Source of the DNA: Leuctra nigra
Taxonomy: Eukaryota; Arthropoda; Insecta; Plecoptera; Leuctridae
Assembly: GCA_934045905.1 (NCBI GenBank)
Contig: OW203762.1
Span: 21,856,345 to 21,920,344 of the forward strand
Length of the DNA: 64,000 bases
Reading direction: 5' to 3'
The position numbers were made by a program, and so were the translations under genes. The notes under the pieces are model-generated. The model was not told the origin of the DNA. It saw nothing but the letters and a program-made list of their open reading frames with translations, and ran no database searches. Shown piece after piece: positions 24,791 through 36,784 of the stretch. Every line of letters starts with the position of its first letter. Positions within the stretch are counted from its first letter, which is position 1.

Positions 24791-26651
24791 ACAGAGTCGC
24801 GTGCGGCGTAATGGCTCAGGGGGCGGCGACCGTTGACCATTATTAAGATTAAAACACCAATAACGCTGCAATGACGTACACACATGCACGCAATTATTGT
24901 ATTAGTAGAGGTGGTTAATGTCAGTGGCCACTTTTTTGTATCACTTCTAACGCATTAATGCATTAAGTCGAGAGCGATAAGACTGATTTTTGAAACCGTC
25001 CCCAGGTTAGTATTTTGAGTCATGGACTAATGAGTTTCTCCACGTTTATCGGCGTCGGAAAATCGTTTTCTTTCCTCCATAATCAACTGCGGATAAAAGA
25101 CTCTCCTACTGGAAAAGCCAACCGGTTAAACATCGTTTGCCACTAAGTATTTTTTCGTTTTATTTACTTGAGTTTACGGTTAAAACGGCTACCCTTTTAG
25201 GAAACCGCATTGACCACGATCCCCTGGGACTTTGTAATCTTCCATCCCAACCTTCAAGTCGTTCTCTCCGGGTGAAGGCTATCAGGATCACGGATATGTA
25301 TGCTGTATCCTCCATGCAAGGAGAATTAGAGAGGGTAAGAGGGCGCAGTTCATTAATTGTTCAGAGGGTAAGGGGATGAGCGAGGGGGAGGTGTGTGGCC
25401 CCACACACCGGCCATCTATAGAAAATTCTTCTCGGTAGAAAAAAAATAACGGGAAGTCTGAGATTTGTATATTCGCCCTCTTGTGCACGATGAAGATTTT
25501 AGATACACAAAGCTTGGAGTAGCGAGAGGGGTTTAGTGTAGGGTATGTGCCAACAAGTGGGGGGTGTTATTGGCTTGACGGATTCGACTGAAGACGTTCT
25601 CATCTCAAGTACATTGTTGAACTTGCATTCGAGCTCTAATTGGGTTTTCATCGAGCTGCAAGTTTTATACACAACATGTGGAAGTTGGAGCAGCAGTGCG
25701 CAGGCGTCACTGGGTTGCTCATTAAACAGTGTGAAGTCAGCAGCGCTCTTAGAATCCGACTCGGAGGTAATTTCAGACTGAAACTTTCTTTAAACCCGAT
25801 CAACTCTGAAGAAAGCACGGAATTCAGAAGAATGAGCAATTCATCACAATCATCGTAGAACTGTAATCTTCTTCAAAATCGTAAATTAAATTGGTTTCGT
25901 TCGATATAAAAGGATCTCGATAGTGAAAATGTCTATGAAAGGGTTTATAATTAGTTTAAAAAGAACTCAATTAATTACGAGCATCCACGATCAACCGAAT
26001 CTAGTTTAATTGTCGTTTACTTGATCCTATTGTCGTTTTGTTACCCACTCAAGCATGTGCGGTGGCTCTTCCGATTTAATTCATTCAACTGATGCGGATG
26101 ATTAAATAGATGCTACTAATCTATTGTAGTAATAGGGGTGTCAGTTAATAGTTCGTGCATGAGAGAGAGCGGGTTCAAGTTGGAATTTGCATATCGACAA
26201 TATTGTCTTGAGAAATTATTGGCGGAGGAAGTGATGAGTAAGATGCTGGTATAATTGCGCGCTAAACATTTCCCTCGTTAGCATTAATCTCTGCTGCCCC
26301 CCCCCCCCCCCTCCCCCACCGGAGTCGATCGCTTCGGATGTACACTCCGGGGATCAGAACTTGACCGGGAGTAGAAGTGGAATTCTAAGCGGAAATGGAA
26401 CTTCGCTTTCACAAACTTCTGCCTCGTAGGTGATGGAGTAATCATGCTTTTTAACAGAAGTCGATAGACTAGAGTCGTTTCGTGGATTACGATTTAGGGA
26501 ATCAATATTCTTCCCAATCTAACGTACACTTGGCAAAAAGAAACATTATCTGAACTGAACGAATTTGAATGACTGCTGGTCAGGTTCCTTGACAATCGAT
26601 GCAATTGTTAATATCTTGTTGAAATGAAAGCTCATCTACTGGAGTGAGACA
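24791..26651. other. Unique non-coding stretch
   Basis: No gene recognised. Overlapping plus-strand frames of 72-80 codons at about 25137-25858 have no known domain. A C-rich run lies at about 26297-26316. The last bases before the N gap (GGAGTGA) match the expected outer edge of the palindrome beyond the gap. Confidence 0.5.
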
Positions 26652-26851
26652 NNNNNNNNNNNNNNNNNNNNNNNNNNNNNNNNNNNNNNNNNNNNNNNNN
26701 NNNNNNNNNNNNNNNNNNNNNNNNNNNNNNNNNNNNNNNNNNNNNNNNNNNNNNNNNNNNNNNNNNNNNNNNNNNNNNNNNNNNNNNNNNNNNNNNNNNN
26801 NNNNNNNNNNNNNNNNNNNNNNNNNNNNNNNNNNNNNNNNNNNNNNNNNNN
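26652..26851. other. Assembly gap of exactly 200 N
   Basis: Two hundred undetermined bases. The round number suggests a placeholder rather than a measured length. The gap directly abuts the left arm of a 149-bp inverted repeat, a structure that commonly breaks assemblies. Confidence 0.95.
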
Positions 26852-27216
26852 ATCCCCATAAAAAACACTCCGTGTAAAAATACCAGCCAAGTCTCTTCAA
26901 TTAAAAAAAAATAGAAGAAATCTAAAAATTCAGCACTGAAAAGTAGTGATATCAAAAAATTGGCCAAGTCAAAACTTTTCAAAAAATACTTGGCGCATCG
27001 TGCATATAAATAGTATAGAAGTAGGCAGGAAATGAAATGTACTCATCTACACATGTCCTAAAAAAAAACGATGCGCCAAGTATTTTTTGAAAAGTTTTGA
27101 CTTGGCCAATTTTTTGATATCACTACTTTTCAGTGCTGAATTTTTAGATTTCTTCTATTTTTTTTAATTGAAGAGACTTGGCTGGTATTTTTACACGGAG
27201 TGTTTTTTATGGGGAT
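26852..27216. mobile_element. Foldback element: 149-bp near-perfect inverted repeat with a 68-bp loop
   Basis: The left arm 26852-27000 and right arm 27069-27216 are reverse complements. The only difference I see is one base in an A/T homopolymer (nine A against eight T). The loop is 27001-27068. Arms this alike imply a very young element, gene conversion between arms, or an assembly or library artefact at the adjacent gap. There is no coding capacity. Fragments such as ACTTGGCGCATCG mark the inner arm ends. Confidence 0.85.
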
Positions 27217-28080
27217 ATCACTCCTTTTTTCAGTTTATTATTACAACTTGTAACATATTGTGGCACCAAAGATTATAATTCTTTTAAAAAATAAGATTTT
27301 GTGATTTGGTTGCTAAGAAAAGTTGTGCTTGTTACTGTGTTAATGCTATAAATAATATGTTACAAAGTATAGCAAAAGTTTCGTTCCAATCGGTCCAGCC
27401 GTTCTCGAGTTACGGCATCACTTCCGGTTTTCAAAATGGCGGTTGACATCACTGCCACCTAAAATTTGTATCTATAAATGTTATGTAACATTATAAGCCT
27501 TCTGAATATGTAGTTATTGATATAAGAGATGATTTTAGTCAGATTTGTCATTTTTATGACGTCATTTCCGGTTTAGGTTATAGAACATTTCTTCTTTCAC
27601 TATTGGTATTCCTTATAGATGACCTTCTAAATCGAATGGCGCTAATTTCGTTCTAATCGGTCCAGCCGTTTTTGATATATGACGTCACTTCCGGTTTAAA
27701 AATGGCGGCACAAAAAATTTATAAGAACAAAGGTATCATCAGACGCCAAAAGTGCACATGTGGTAAAATTTTCATATCGATCGGTTCAGCCGTTTAGGCT
27801 GTGGCGGTGATAGCAACGTTTCCTGATATCTGAATCATCATCATCATCAGATAGCTTTTAAAAGGGGTGTAATTTCACTGTTTTCACGGCCCTCTAGCAC
27901 CCAAACGGCATAACGTATTGTTCCCAAATTTGGTATATGTTGTCGGGTGGGCCATAGCTCGAAATTAAGTTATTTCGCAACAATGTGAGATTTCCCAATT
28001 TTGAGATCCAGTAGGCCGAAAATGCCATGTTGTTGCTTACAGTAAAAGTGTTTGGTCTGCTCCTCAGTTTATTAGGCATT
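27217..28080. mobile_element. Transposon-like non-coding sequence with repeated internal modules
   Basis: A module recurs at about 27378-27445 and 27645-27715: TTTCGTTC-AATCGGTCCAGCCGTT, then a short gap, then CACTTCCGGTTT and AAAATGGCGG. Two of the nearby GTCA-TTCCGG segments follow perfect TGACGTCA palindromes (27557-27564, 27680-27687). A third partial copy, ATCGGTTCAGCCGTTT, is at about 27780. Phrases like CGGTCCAGCCGTT are common in insect transposon bodies as I recall them; the family is not identified. No open frame of note occurs. It may be one element with the adjoining palindrome. Confidence 0.45.
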
Positions 28081-31000
28081 TACGGTATGTTGAGTGAGTG
28101 TGAGTGTATAGTACGACTTGGCTGGGTGGAGCGACCGCTCCACTAGATATATGCTAAGTTTGTGCAAGTAATTTCAGTCCGTAAAGGTTTGCGAACAGCT
28201 TGGCATCTCTATCTAAAGTCCTCGGATGCACACAGTTTCGAGTTATGATTAGTTTTGAATGCATTGCAGTCGGATAGTCAGAGACAATATTTCTTAGATT
28301 CAACTGCAGCGGCAGCGCTTTATACATATTCGTTTTGGCAGTCTTCCACAATACGTAAGTCGAAGATAAGTAATTGAATGTTGGCCTGCGTGACTCGTGA
28401 AAATGTCTCCATCAAATGCCACTCACGTCCTCGATGGCAAGTCACAATGCAAGTCGGTTCGTAAGACGTCGGCGTATCAGATTGTAAATATTGTAGAAGT
28501 ACGGATGGAGTGAAAGAGAGGGGTAGTTTTGTGTGACACTGAAAGTCTCGCTCTCCCATGGGGTAGTTACGCGTCCTTCCACCGGGACATTGATGCGCCG
28601 GGGGTCGTATTTTTATTGCGGACGTATTTCCGACCGACGTCCATTGCAGCGTCGTCGTCGCGGCTTTACAATAGTTCTCTTTCCCTTTCGAAGAGTTTAT
28701 ACCGCGACATTTCCCTTCCAGCGCATCCAATAGCCCTTGGAAAACCCTCGAAACATATGAATATTTATAGGACTTAAGTATCATGCATTCTTCTTATCTC
28801 TCGAGCAATAGGCATTGATGGCCCATGGTCATTCGGTGAATAGTGTCGTTCGTATGCAGTGTTATTTCATGTAGTTCGGAGGCGACGGTGAGGTAATTGT
28901 CGTTAACTTTACGGCCAACGGCGACTCGTAAAGCCATTTTACTCAAGTACATATACACATTGTTCAATCGGCGTACTTGTGTAATCACCGCGATTACACC
29001 ATGTGTTTTAACTCAAATCCGACGATTTATTATCACAATCGAGTTGACTCGAGGCGAGTACGAAGTGAAGACAATTAATTTCTTATTGCGCTTGTTTCGC
29101 TTTGCTTTTAGTTCGCTTTCAGCTCATTCTCTTAGATTAGTCATTATGACTCTCCTCTCTTGCTCATTGGAGATGGAACACTTAAGACGTTAGAGTAGCT
29201 GGCACAATGACGGGACACTTGATCCAACATTCTATTCACTAGGTACTCAGTTTTGAGTCCTGTTTGAGTTTGCTTTCATAGAAGACCAACTGAAGGCTTT
29301 GATCTTGAAGAGGAGTGAGATATCTTTGCGGATTAAAGTCACGTCTTACATTGTTGTCAAATGATTTAAGTTTATCGCTGCAACGTTGCAACAGCAGGGC
29401 TGTGCATGGTAAACAGCTATTATTGCAAGGAAATTGTTAATTTAATTTCTAAGACGTGAAGTTGGAATTGCAGTGGTTTTCTTAACGTCCCTGATTGGAT
29501 TATTGGCTTGAAACTTTGGCAACGTTGTGCGCGGTTAATTCCGTATAATACACTTGACTTATAATTGAATTGGTTAACTTGAATGTTTTCTACCCTCAAG
29601 ACATATAATTCTATGTACAAGTGTGAGTTCGAAGTGAAATTCGACGCATTTCGACGTTGCCATTCCAAAGAAGTAATTGAATGAACGACTTCTCAGATAT
29701 TATTGAAGTGTGTAATGCAAAAAGCAATTGATTGCCTTTGTAATTGAACTTTGCTCTTGGTACTTCAGTTGAAATTGTTCCATTCGAGTTATTACTTCTC
29801 GCGATTGACTTTTTTCTTATTTCCTGCGATGACTTTATTGCTGCAATCATCTATGGAATGCAATTGACAAACAATACCATAAACAGCGATTTGGCGAGCC
29901 GTCGTATTGCGAGCACGTTTTGATTGTGGTCCAAATTTAGCCGGCAGTTGCAATAAGAAGGAATCGACTATCGAGCACAATTCACGTCGAAATGATCTGG
30001 CCATCTGAAGATTTCCCTCCCGTAAAGTTTGCTCTGTGCTGATGGTGAGCGATGGGCGAGGTCAGAAATCTCGCGTATAAATCACTTGCGAGAAACATTT
30101 CCAAATATCCTCTCTTTCTTCCTCTTTCCCGCTCTTCGTTGCTCCCGAATCCGTCTCAATGGCCGGGGGTCTGGAGGTCGCCGTTTGTCCTCTTTCACTG
30201 CTGCCAATGTTCCCGCTGGAAAATCCACCAGTAATCTCGCACAGGGCGAGATTTTCTTTTATAGGAAAACGTCCGTCGCGAGACGGAGACGTCGCCGACA
30301 TGAAGTATTGGTTCTTCGAAAACCTTTTCATCGTCAATTATTGGCGTCTTTGTTTCGATTTCTGACTCCCGACATGGCAACCGTAATCTCGGTTTTTGTT
30401 CCCATCACGAACCAATCACAGCCATGCGACGCCGGAGCTACGTTGCTGGAATTGTAAATACGTGATAACGTCGTTTATACTTTAAAACGTAAATGGAAAG
30501 TTGGGGTGGAAAAAGAAATAAATATTCGTTCGGGAAAATCCGGTGGCCATTTTCCTCGCTGGGCTTTACAAATTCGTTTTGAGGGGCATGAATATAGATA
30601 GTGCAATCTTTAACCCCCTACTCACGAAGTTCGGAAAAGCAGACTTGGAATAGTTTCTCAACAACATAGCTGTAATGTTTATCCGCAATTAACTGGGTAT
30701 AAGTATGTTTTGTGGTATAATTTGCTCGTGCTAAGTTTGAACAGTTATCGCGGTGCATCCCGGCATGTATATGATCTGATGAGTAGGGGATTATAGCCAC
30801 GAGTAATGCGCGGCTTGTTAAATGGTAAACTATGCACGAAACACTGACCTCTGATGACTTACTTATTACTTGCGCAGGGTAACTGCATCCAACTGATTAG
30901 CAGAGTTTAATGTTTGCTGATGCAATTATTGGTGTGTCGATGTTTTAATAGGACGTCAACACTTCAACAGTGAGTCAAGTAAATTAGTTTGCACTGTTGT

Positions 31001-31260
31001 TTTCCCAAGAGAATTGAAGCGTTTCTGCAGTCAAATGAGGCCACTCTGTAATTACTTTAACCTGCTGTATTTTTATTCGAATTTGATGTAATACGGAATT
31101 TCAAATTAACTAACACATTATTGATTACAAAATATACTCAGGGGGTATATTAAAAATATACTCAATATACCCAAAAGAGGGTATTTAAAATAAAATATTG
31201 GCTATTTGTTTTTTTAAATATATATAATATAATTAAGAGGAAATGTTACAATTTAACAAA
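28081..31260. other. Unique non-coding stretch with two GC-richer patches
   Basis: No gene recognised. Patches at about 28520-28740 and 30040-30440 are GC- and CpG-richer and hold overlapping frames on both strands: 154 codons minus at 28320-28784 and 142 codons plus at 30029-30457. None matches a family I know, and the coexistence of several frames suggests composition rather than coding. They could be regulatory islands; that is a guess. Confidence 0.5.
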
Positions 31261-31344
31261 TCACGCAATCCCTCTTCTGACACCATTTGTAGTAAATTCT
31301 ACAAAATAAATTCTACAAATGGTGTCAGAAGAGGGATTGCATGA
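31261..31344. repeat. 84-bp foldback containing the CACCATTTGTAG core
   Basis: The 32-bp arms 31261-31292 and 31313-31344 are reverse complements with one mismatch (TCACGC against TCATGC). The 20-base loop is AT-rich. Each arm ends inward with CTGACACCATTTGTAG, the core shared with the minisatellites at 23.5 and 44.3 kb. No target-site duplication is clear. Confidence 0.75.
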
Positions 31345-34269
31345 TTATATTATTTAATAATTTGCATTCTTGTCACTATTATTTTACATAATCATTTCAC
31401 TATATAACTAATCGAGTATCTTCTTAAACATTTATGTTTTGTACTTCTTACATTGACATTGTCTCTAATCAACGTCCATATGAAAGATGGGAGCTTTTTT
31501 TTATCGACTAATGATTCGATTCATTAACTCCGGGTATCTCGACTGTGAGTCGAACCCCGATCTCTACTCTGATCACGTCTTCTTGTACAAACCTCCTTGC
31601 GCAGTAGCGCCATGGAGCCAGATCTGACGCCATTATGTTCCACTCTGTTGGATGGAATTTAGACACATGCCTCGAGGCCTTATATTATCTATACACGGTC
31701 TTTCATCTTGGGTCGGCTTTATGAAACACCTTTATTGCCTTTGTTTGTGTGTTTCTCTGTGATTTCTTTTGTTTTCACGCTGGGACTGAAAGGATGCGGC
31801 TCATATGCCTTCCATCAGGTTGTCAATTTGTCGGTGGAAATTGTGGAGTGATTCGAGATGTTGGGAAATCACAGCTTGTTAAACTTGTGTTTTCTTCAGA
31901 GACATTTTCATCGTGAAAAACACAGAATACAATCACGATAGTTGTCGGAAAAGAAGGCAATTTGGGAAGACAAAGAGTGAACTTGGTTCAAGGTCATGTT
32001 GCTTCAGAAATCATTCCAAAACATTTGGAATCTTATTTGGCAAGGAATACCATGTCTTTAGCCTGAATTACAGGGATCAATTATTTTTAATCAAAACTCA
32101 AGTCAATTCGTGAACCAAACTCAATCATTCTAGTAAATTACAACTTTCAACTTGATTTTACCCAATTTAAGTAATTTCCTTCAGATTAATATCACGAAAC
32201 CTTTAAGAAAAAAAGTTAATTTGCATTTTCTTTTGCAAAACTGTACAAGATATCTGTGTAAGTCAGGATGTACTTTTTTAAGCACAAAAGTGTTTATAAC
32301 AAGTAAAATATGTGTCGGTTCGCTATAGATAAAATCATACTATGATCGGTGACAGGCAAAGATGAACCCTCTTTGCCTGTCACCGACCGTATGTCTTATT
32401 ATCTTTTACTTAACTCATATGTCTTTCGGTACCTATGTTCAATCTTACATGGTTCTCGATGGTCTTCTCAACTTTTATCTCAAAATCAGAAGAATTAACC
32501 TATTCTACTTCGATTTTTGACGGAAGAATTCCTGAGTCCATTTCTATTCTTCCAGTTTATTTTCAGTTCCCCCATAACTCCGAGTGATTCGAACAAAATC
32601 CTCTACTCCCCAAACCTCTCGTGATTGCATTTTACTTCCATAACAATGGACACAGCAAATTGGTAGATGGAATCTTGGAGAGAACTCTTCAACAATGTGT
32701 CCTGCTTCCGAGTCCCCTTTCCTCCCCCCTCCCCCTCCCTCTTTTTATCGACGCCAGTTGCAACTTATAAAATGTATCGTTCATAAATTGTGTTTCCAGT
32801 GCTTTCGACGATCCCAGATGTAGAATGAAATAAGTTTGTATTTCTAGTGAAAAAAAAACTTATATCGTTCTCGGTTTTGGTTTCATTCATGTAAACATGA
32901 TTCATGAGAAATATGCAGGGAATACTGAGAAAGTTATATTGTGGAAAGACATAAAACGAGGAGTCCGAAGTTCGTAGTGACGTCACTTAGCCAGTTGCAT
33001 TGTGCAAGTTCTCGAGAGCAGTTATTGTTGGAGAGTAACTGCTTGACTACAGGAGTGTTAGTCGGAAAAGATCGAACTTGATCGTGGCGACCAGTGGTCA
33101 ACAAAAGTCTCGTAAGAATAGATCGGTACCTCAGAGCTAGAAGGTCCATGCCAATTTTTTTTTGATTTTGTGTTGCAGGTTTTTGAGTCATGAATTCAAG
33201 CGTTTCATCAATTACAATTATATTGATGTATTCTCTTCGGGTGTCATTATTACATGATTATATGAAAGTAGAAGTACGGGTTTTTGAGCTCACATTAAAA
33301 AAAATCACGGACAACGGGCCTTCTACTTCTAAGGTACAGATATTTTAATTATGTGTCTGGTAATTTTGCTCTTCTATGCTGGGCCGTACGCTGGGCTGAC
33401 TATTAACACGTTCTCTTGCTCTTAAAACATATTATTTAGTAGTGAAAACAGCTTTTTGACATTTGAACGTAGGGTAAAGTGCCAGTTCAGGATCAGTACT
33501 CGGTTCGCTATTTAAAATTCCTTCGTACATTTTTAGGTAATTATCTATTGAATTGAACTCGTGAAACGCATCATAAAATAATCGGTAAGTGGCGGGTTCA
33601 GAATTAACACTTGACCCTAACCATTATTTCCCTGTATTAATTCTTCCAATTTTCTAATACATACTTGCATTGTTCTGGGAGTGATAATTTCCATTGTCCA
33701 TACCCAACCCTTTCATAAAATCTTTCATTCACAACGCAAACAGACAATAATAATTTCTGTAAAAGGTGCACCTCGGTCATCACCAGTATTTCGCTCTCAA
33801 CTTTGTTGTTTAAGCTTATTTGAATTCGTACTTAAAAGTTTTAATAAGATGACATTGGCCTTTTGTTCGCCGTATAATAGTAACCGTGATCCGCTTATAA
33901 TATTTTGTACTGAATGCTATACAAGCGGCTTTGACAAGTTAATCCGGTAAGTAAAGTGCTGCCACACTCAATCCCATAGCGCTGTGTGGAGGGAAAATTG
34001 ACAACACTGCATTCGAGACCTCCACGAGACTGTTTGTTCTCAATTGACAGAAGAATATCAGAAATAATCACCCACGTTTGAAACCTGCGGTGATTTGAAT
34101 CTGTTGCTGTTTTGTTTGCCCGCATCGTGCAAAGCTGCACGTGCGCATGCGTGAGTGGATTAGTTCGATGTGTTATTGTCACAAAGCTGTTCGTCGCGGT
34201 CAATGGAGTTAGGTAATATTACGTAACGTAAGCCCCATATCAGACGTCAAAAACATGCAACTGGGACGA
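31345..34269. other. Unique non-coding stretch
   Basis: No gene recognised. It contains a tRNA B-box-like sequence on the minus strand (31546-31556), the hairpin at 32347-32385, and a TGACGTCA octamer at 32978-32985. Frames are at most 102 codons, with nothing recognisable. Confidence 0.5.
32347..32385. other. Perfect 16-bp hairpin with a 7-base loop
   Basis: CGGTGACAGGCAAAGA (32347-32362) pairs exactly with TCTTTGCCTGTCACCG (32370-32385) around TGAACCC. After an asymmetric internal loop the stem may continue by five more pairs (CATAC against GTATG), giving about 58 bases in all. That is at the low end for an animal pre-miRNA hairpin. It could equally be a tiny inverted-repeat element. No known miRNA seed is recognised. 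Confidence 0.5.
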
Positions 34270-34392
34270 CCCTATTCTATAACTTCAAAATTATCAGTTC
34301 CGCTGGAATTCGATTCACGGCCATATGGATTAACATTGCACCGAATCGGATTCCAGGAGAATCGGGGATTTTAAAGTTAAGGAATAGAGCCC
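34270..34392. repeat. 123-bp diverged inverted-repeat element
   Basis: The left arm (about 34270-34320, CCTATTCTATAACTTCAAAA then CTGGAATTCGATTC) and the right arm (about 34341-34392, read in reverse CTCTATTCCTTAACTTTAAAA then CTGGAATCCGATTC) are inverted copies with several mismatches. There is no open frame and no clear duplication. It is probably an old MITE. Confidence 0.6.
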
Positions 34393-34825
34393 CTGGACAT
34401 ACTTTCAATTCTCTGTGTATAACGCGTTGTGTGTTGTAACATGCTAACGAAGTGAAGATTACTGGTAACTTTATCTTCCTCCCGTCAACTGTATGAAAGT
34501 AGCTTTATGCTTTAAGATGAAGTTTACTAGTTCTAAGTAAATTAGGGATTTAACCATAGTTTGAGATAAACTAGTTTAAGGAGTTGGAACCAGCTTTAAG
34601 ATGCCCAGAGGACAGAAACTGTTCTTGACTCTCCACAATGGCGACTGCACATTAGACGGCTTAGACAGTCGCAAGTTATGTTTATGTCGGACAAGTGGTC
34701 TGCGTCCCGGCGTTGCCCGGGTGATGTGAGAGACCCATACATTGGTGACATGCAGTTGGCCTACTTTTATTGGGTTGCCCGGAGCAATTCTTCCTCGAAG
34801 AAAGTGAAGGTGGTAGGTTGCCTGT

Positions 34826-35080
34826 GAGTTGCGCAAGGTATTGAGGTATAACCATGCAAAATTTAGTTTAGATCTGGCTGGGTTGGACAAAAGAGATTGT
34901 ATAGAATGTATATACAGACCAACCGTGTACATACATTCGACGTTATATTGATAAAGTTGGTTTATGAAGTCAGTCACCTTCAAGAGTTGCGCAGGGTCTT
35001 AAAGAGTAACCGTGCAAAATTTAGTTTCGATCCAACAGGGTCGGCCAAATGGGACTGTTTAGAACACAGACATGCAGATG
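34826..35080. repeat. Diverged tandem pair, period about 157 bp
   Basis: GAGTTGCGCAAGG, ACCATGCAAAATTTAGTTT and GATC-GGGT segments at 34826-34918 recur in order at 34983-35075 (GAGTTGCGCAGGG, ACCGTGCAAAATTTAGTTTC). Upstream at about 34700 lies GTCCCGGCGTTGCCCGGG, a phrase common in arthropod transposon remnants. It is probably a decayed transposon with an internal duplication. Confidence 0.55.
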
Positions 35081-35580
35081 ATAAAGTCCGTCGCCTTTAA
35101 GGAAGTTGTCCATCCCCCACTTACGCTATTAGTTTATGAAATGTCCCCTGCGAAGATTGCCTCTCCACGTGTTCCTCGTCAGCGTCGGGACGCTCTGGCC
35201 GTGACAGTTGCGTCGCGACGTCTCGCTGTCGCCAGCTATTAGCGCCGCGGCGCTTCCGACGCTGCCCAGACTGACTGACACTGTCGCAGGGAAACATTCG
35301 AACAACGATCGTGTACCAACATCTGCCAACAAATAATTACATTTAATTAAACTTTGTTGGAACAAGGTTTACATAAGCGAAAGGGGGTTCAATTTAATGG
35401 GGCGTGGCTGTTGGTTTTACCTCTCTTAGTTTTCTACTCTGGATATTTCCGTCTCAATGTGGATACTCATTTTAAGCGAAAGTGATCCTTATACTGTTGT
35501 TCAAAAGCACTGAAAATGTGCCAATTGTTTCACTTCGTTTAAACGTCGAAAACGCGTGAAATTAACTTTAAAGTTTTGAA
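35081..35580. other. Non-coding, nothing recognised
   Basis: GC-rich for its first 200 bases (about 35150-35300, with several GCGACG and GCCG strings), then AT-rich. No gene or repeat is seen. Confidence 0.5.
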
Positions 35581-35690
35581 GGGTTTAACGTCGCACGGTT
35601 CTGCTACTAGGCTAATAGCTGGTTATAATTAATTAATGATGATGATTAGAGATGTTGATGATGATTGGGAGATGATGAAGAAAGGGTATA
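35581..35690 (-). mobile_element. SINE 3'-end fragment
   Basis: GGGTTTAACGTCGCACGGTTC, the TAGGCTAAT segment and GATGATTGGGAGATGATG match the 3' portion of the complete SINE at 57041-57312, in the same orientation. The TGATGATGA stretch is slightly expanded, and the tRNA-related half is missing. Confidence 0.75.
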
Positions 35691-35758
35691 ATGGTTTTAA
35701 AGGGTGTCGTTAGCTTCTTCCTAATGCGTTACTATATGCTCATTTCAGAATAATTTAT

Positions 35759-36773
35759 TGAGCGAGCGTAGCGAGCGTCACCACGGTACTCTTATGGCAC
35801 TTTCTCTGTGTGTTTGTTTTTTTTTTTTTTTTTTTTTTTTTTTGTGGTCACAGCCCAGGTCAAACCGCTCTAGCAATCGATCTGAAATTTTGTACACATA
35901 CTAACGTAATCTATGCGGTCCCTGGGATCGTTTTTGAACGGGCTCCCGTGATTGGTTCAATTTTTAAAAAAATTATCTTTTGATTGGTTGCTTCGATCAA
36001 TTTGAAATTTAGCAAAAACATTGCAACCAACATTGTACCCAATCATAAAAAGTTTCAGCCAAATCCTCCTATTGGTTCAAATTTAAACCCATTTTTCATG
36101 TGATTTTTGACATTTAAACTAGAACAGATTGACCGATCAACTTAAAACTTCGCGTGGTCATTGGTACCAACATTTTAGGTATTTTTGCCAATTTTCAGTC
36201 TAATCTGTCGTTATTTTCAAAAGTTTTGTCATTTTAAGGTCATTTTATTCCGTAATCTTGAAAAATGTATACTAAATGGTCATCCCTGCCTTCTTTAAGC
36301 TTCTGCTCCAAGGCAAGGCCTGTAGAGCAGCCAAGCTATCCACAATGTAAAGTAAAATGAGAGCATTTTTGAGCTAGCGCATAAAATCGGATGCAGTACG
36401 AAGGACAAATCCTCTAATTGGTTTAAGTTTAAATAATATCTTCTGATTGGTCGACAATCAAAATGTTCACATAAAGTTCAAATTATGCATGGTGATCAAG
36501 ACCAACTAATATTAAATTTTACATATTGTAAGCCTAATCAGTCAAGTATTAATTGTAATTTTACGAATTTAGTATGGGATGTCACAAGAGATTTCTGGAG
36601 AAAGTATGTAGGTAAGACTTCACGACACAATGGATCTGTTATTCATCCAGAGTATTATGGAGATTGAAAATTTGCAGAGAAAATCGTCTTGTGCAGTGTC
36701 GTGTATCGTGACTATGGGGATGTTGCATGTTCTGTGCTCGCTCATCAACGCGTTACACTGAGCGTTTTCCTAG
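35759..36773 (+). mobile_element. Helentron/Helitron-like non-autonomous element, copy 1 (1015 bp)
   Basis: The element starts TGAGCGAGCGTAGCGAGCG and ends in a hairpin (CGCTCA ... TGAGCG around the AACGCGTT palindrome), nine bases before and including a terminal CTAG: TTTTCCTAG. The 5' start TGAGCGAGC recurs inverted just inside the 3' end as GCTCGCTCA, a subterminal inverted repeat. There is no target-site duplication. A short microsatellite zone follows the 5' end, here expanded to about T23. These traits fit Helitron elements and especially Helentron-derived non-autonomous elements. No Rep or helicase is encoded. Further copies lie immediately downstream. Confidence 0.75.
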
Positions 36774-36784
36774 TCTAGAGTTGT

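Noticed and set aside
26580..26982. Frames spanning the N gap
   Set aside because: They are open only because undetermined bases contain no stops.
28320..28784. 154-codon minus-strand frame, longest outside repeats
   Set aside because: Overlaps two plus-strand frames in a GC-richer patch; no family recognised.
30029..30457. 142-codon plus-strand frame
   Set aside because: Several frames on both strands are open in the same CpG-rich patch; composition is the simpler explanation.
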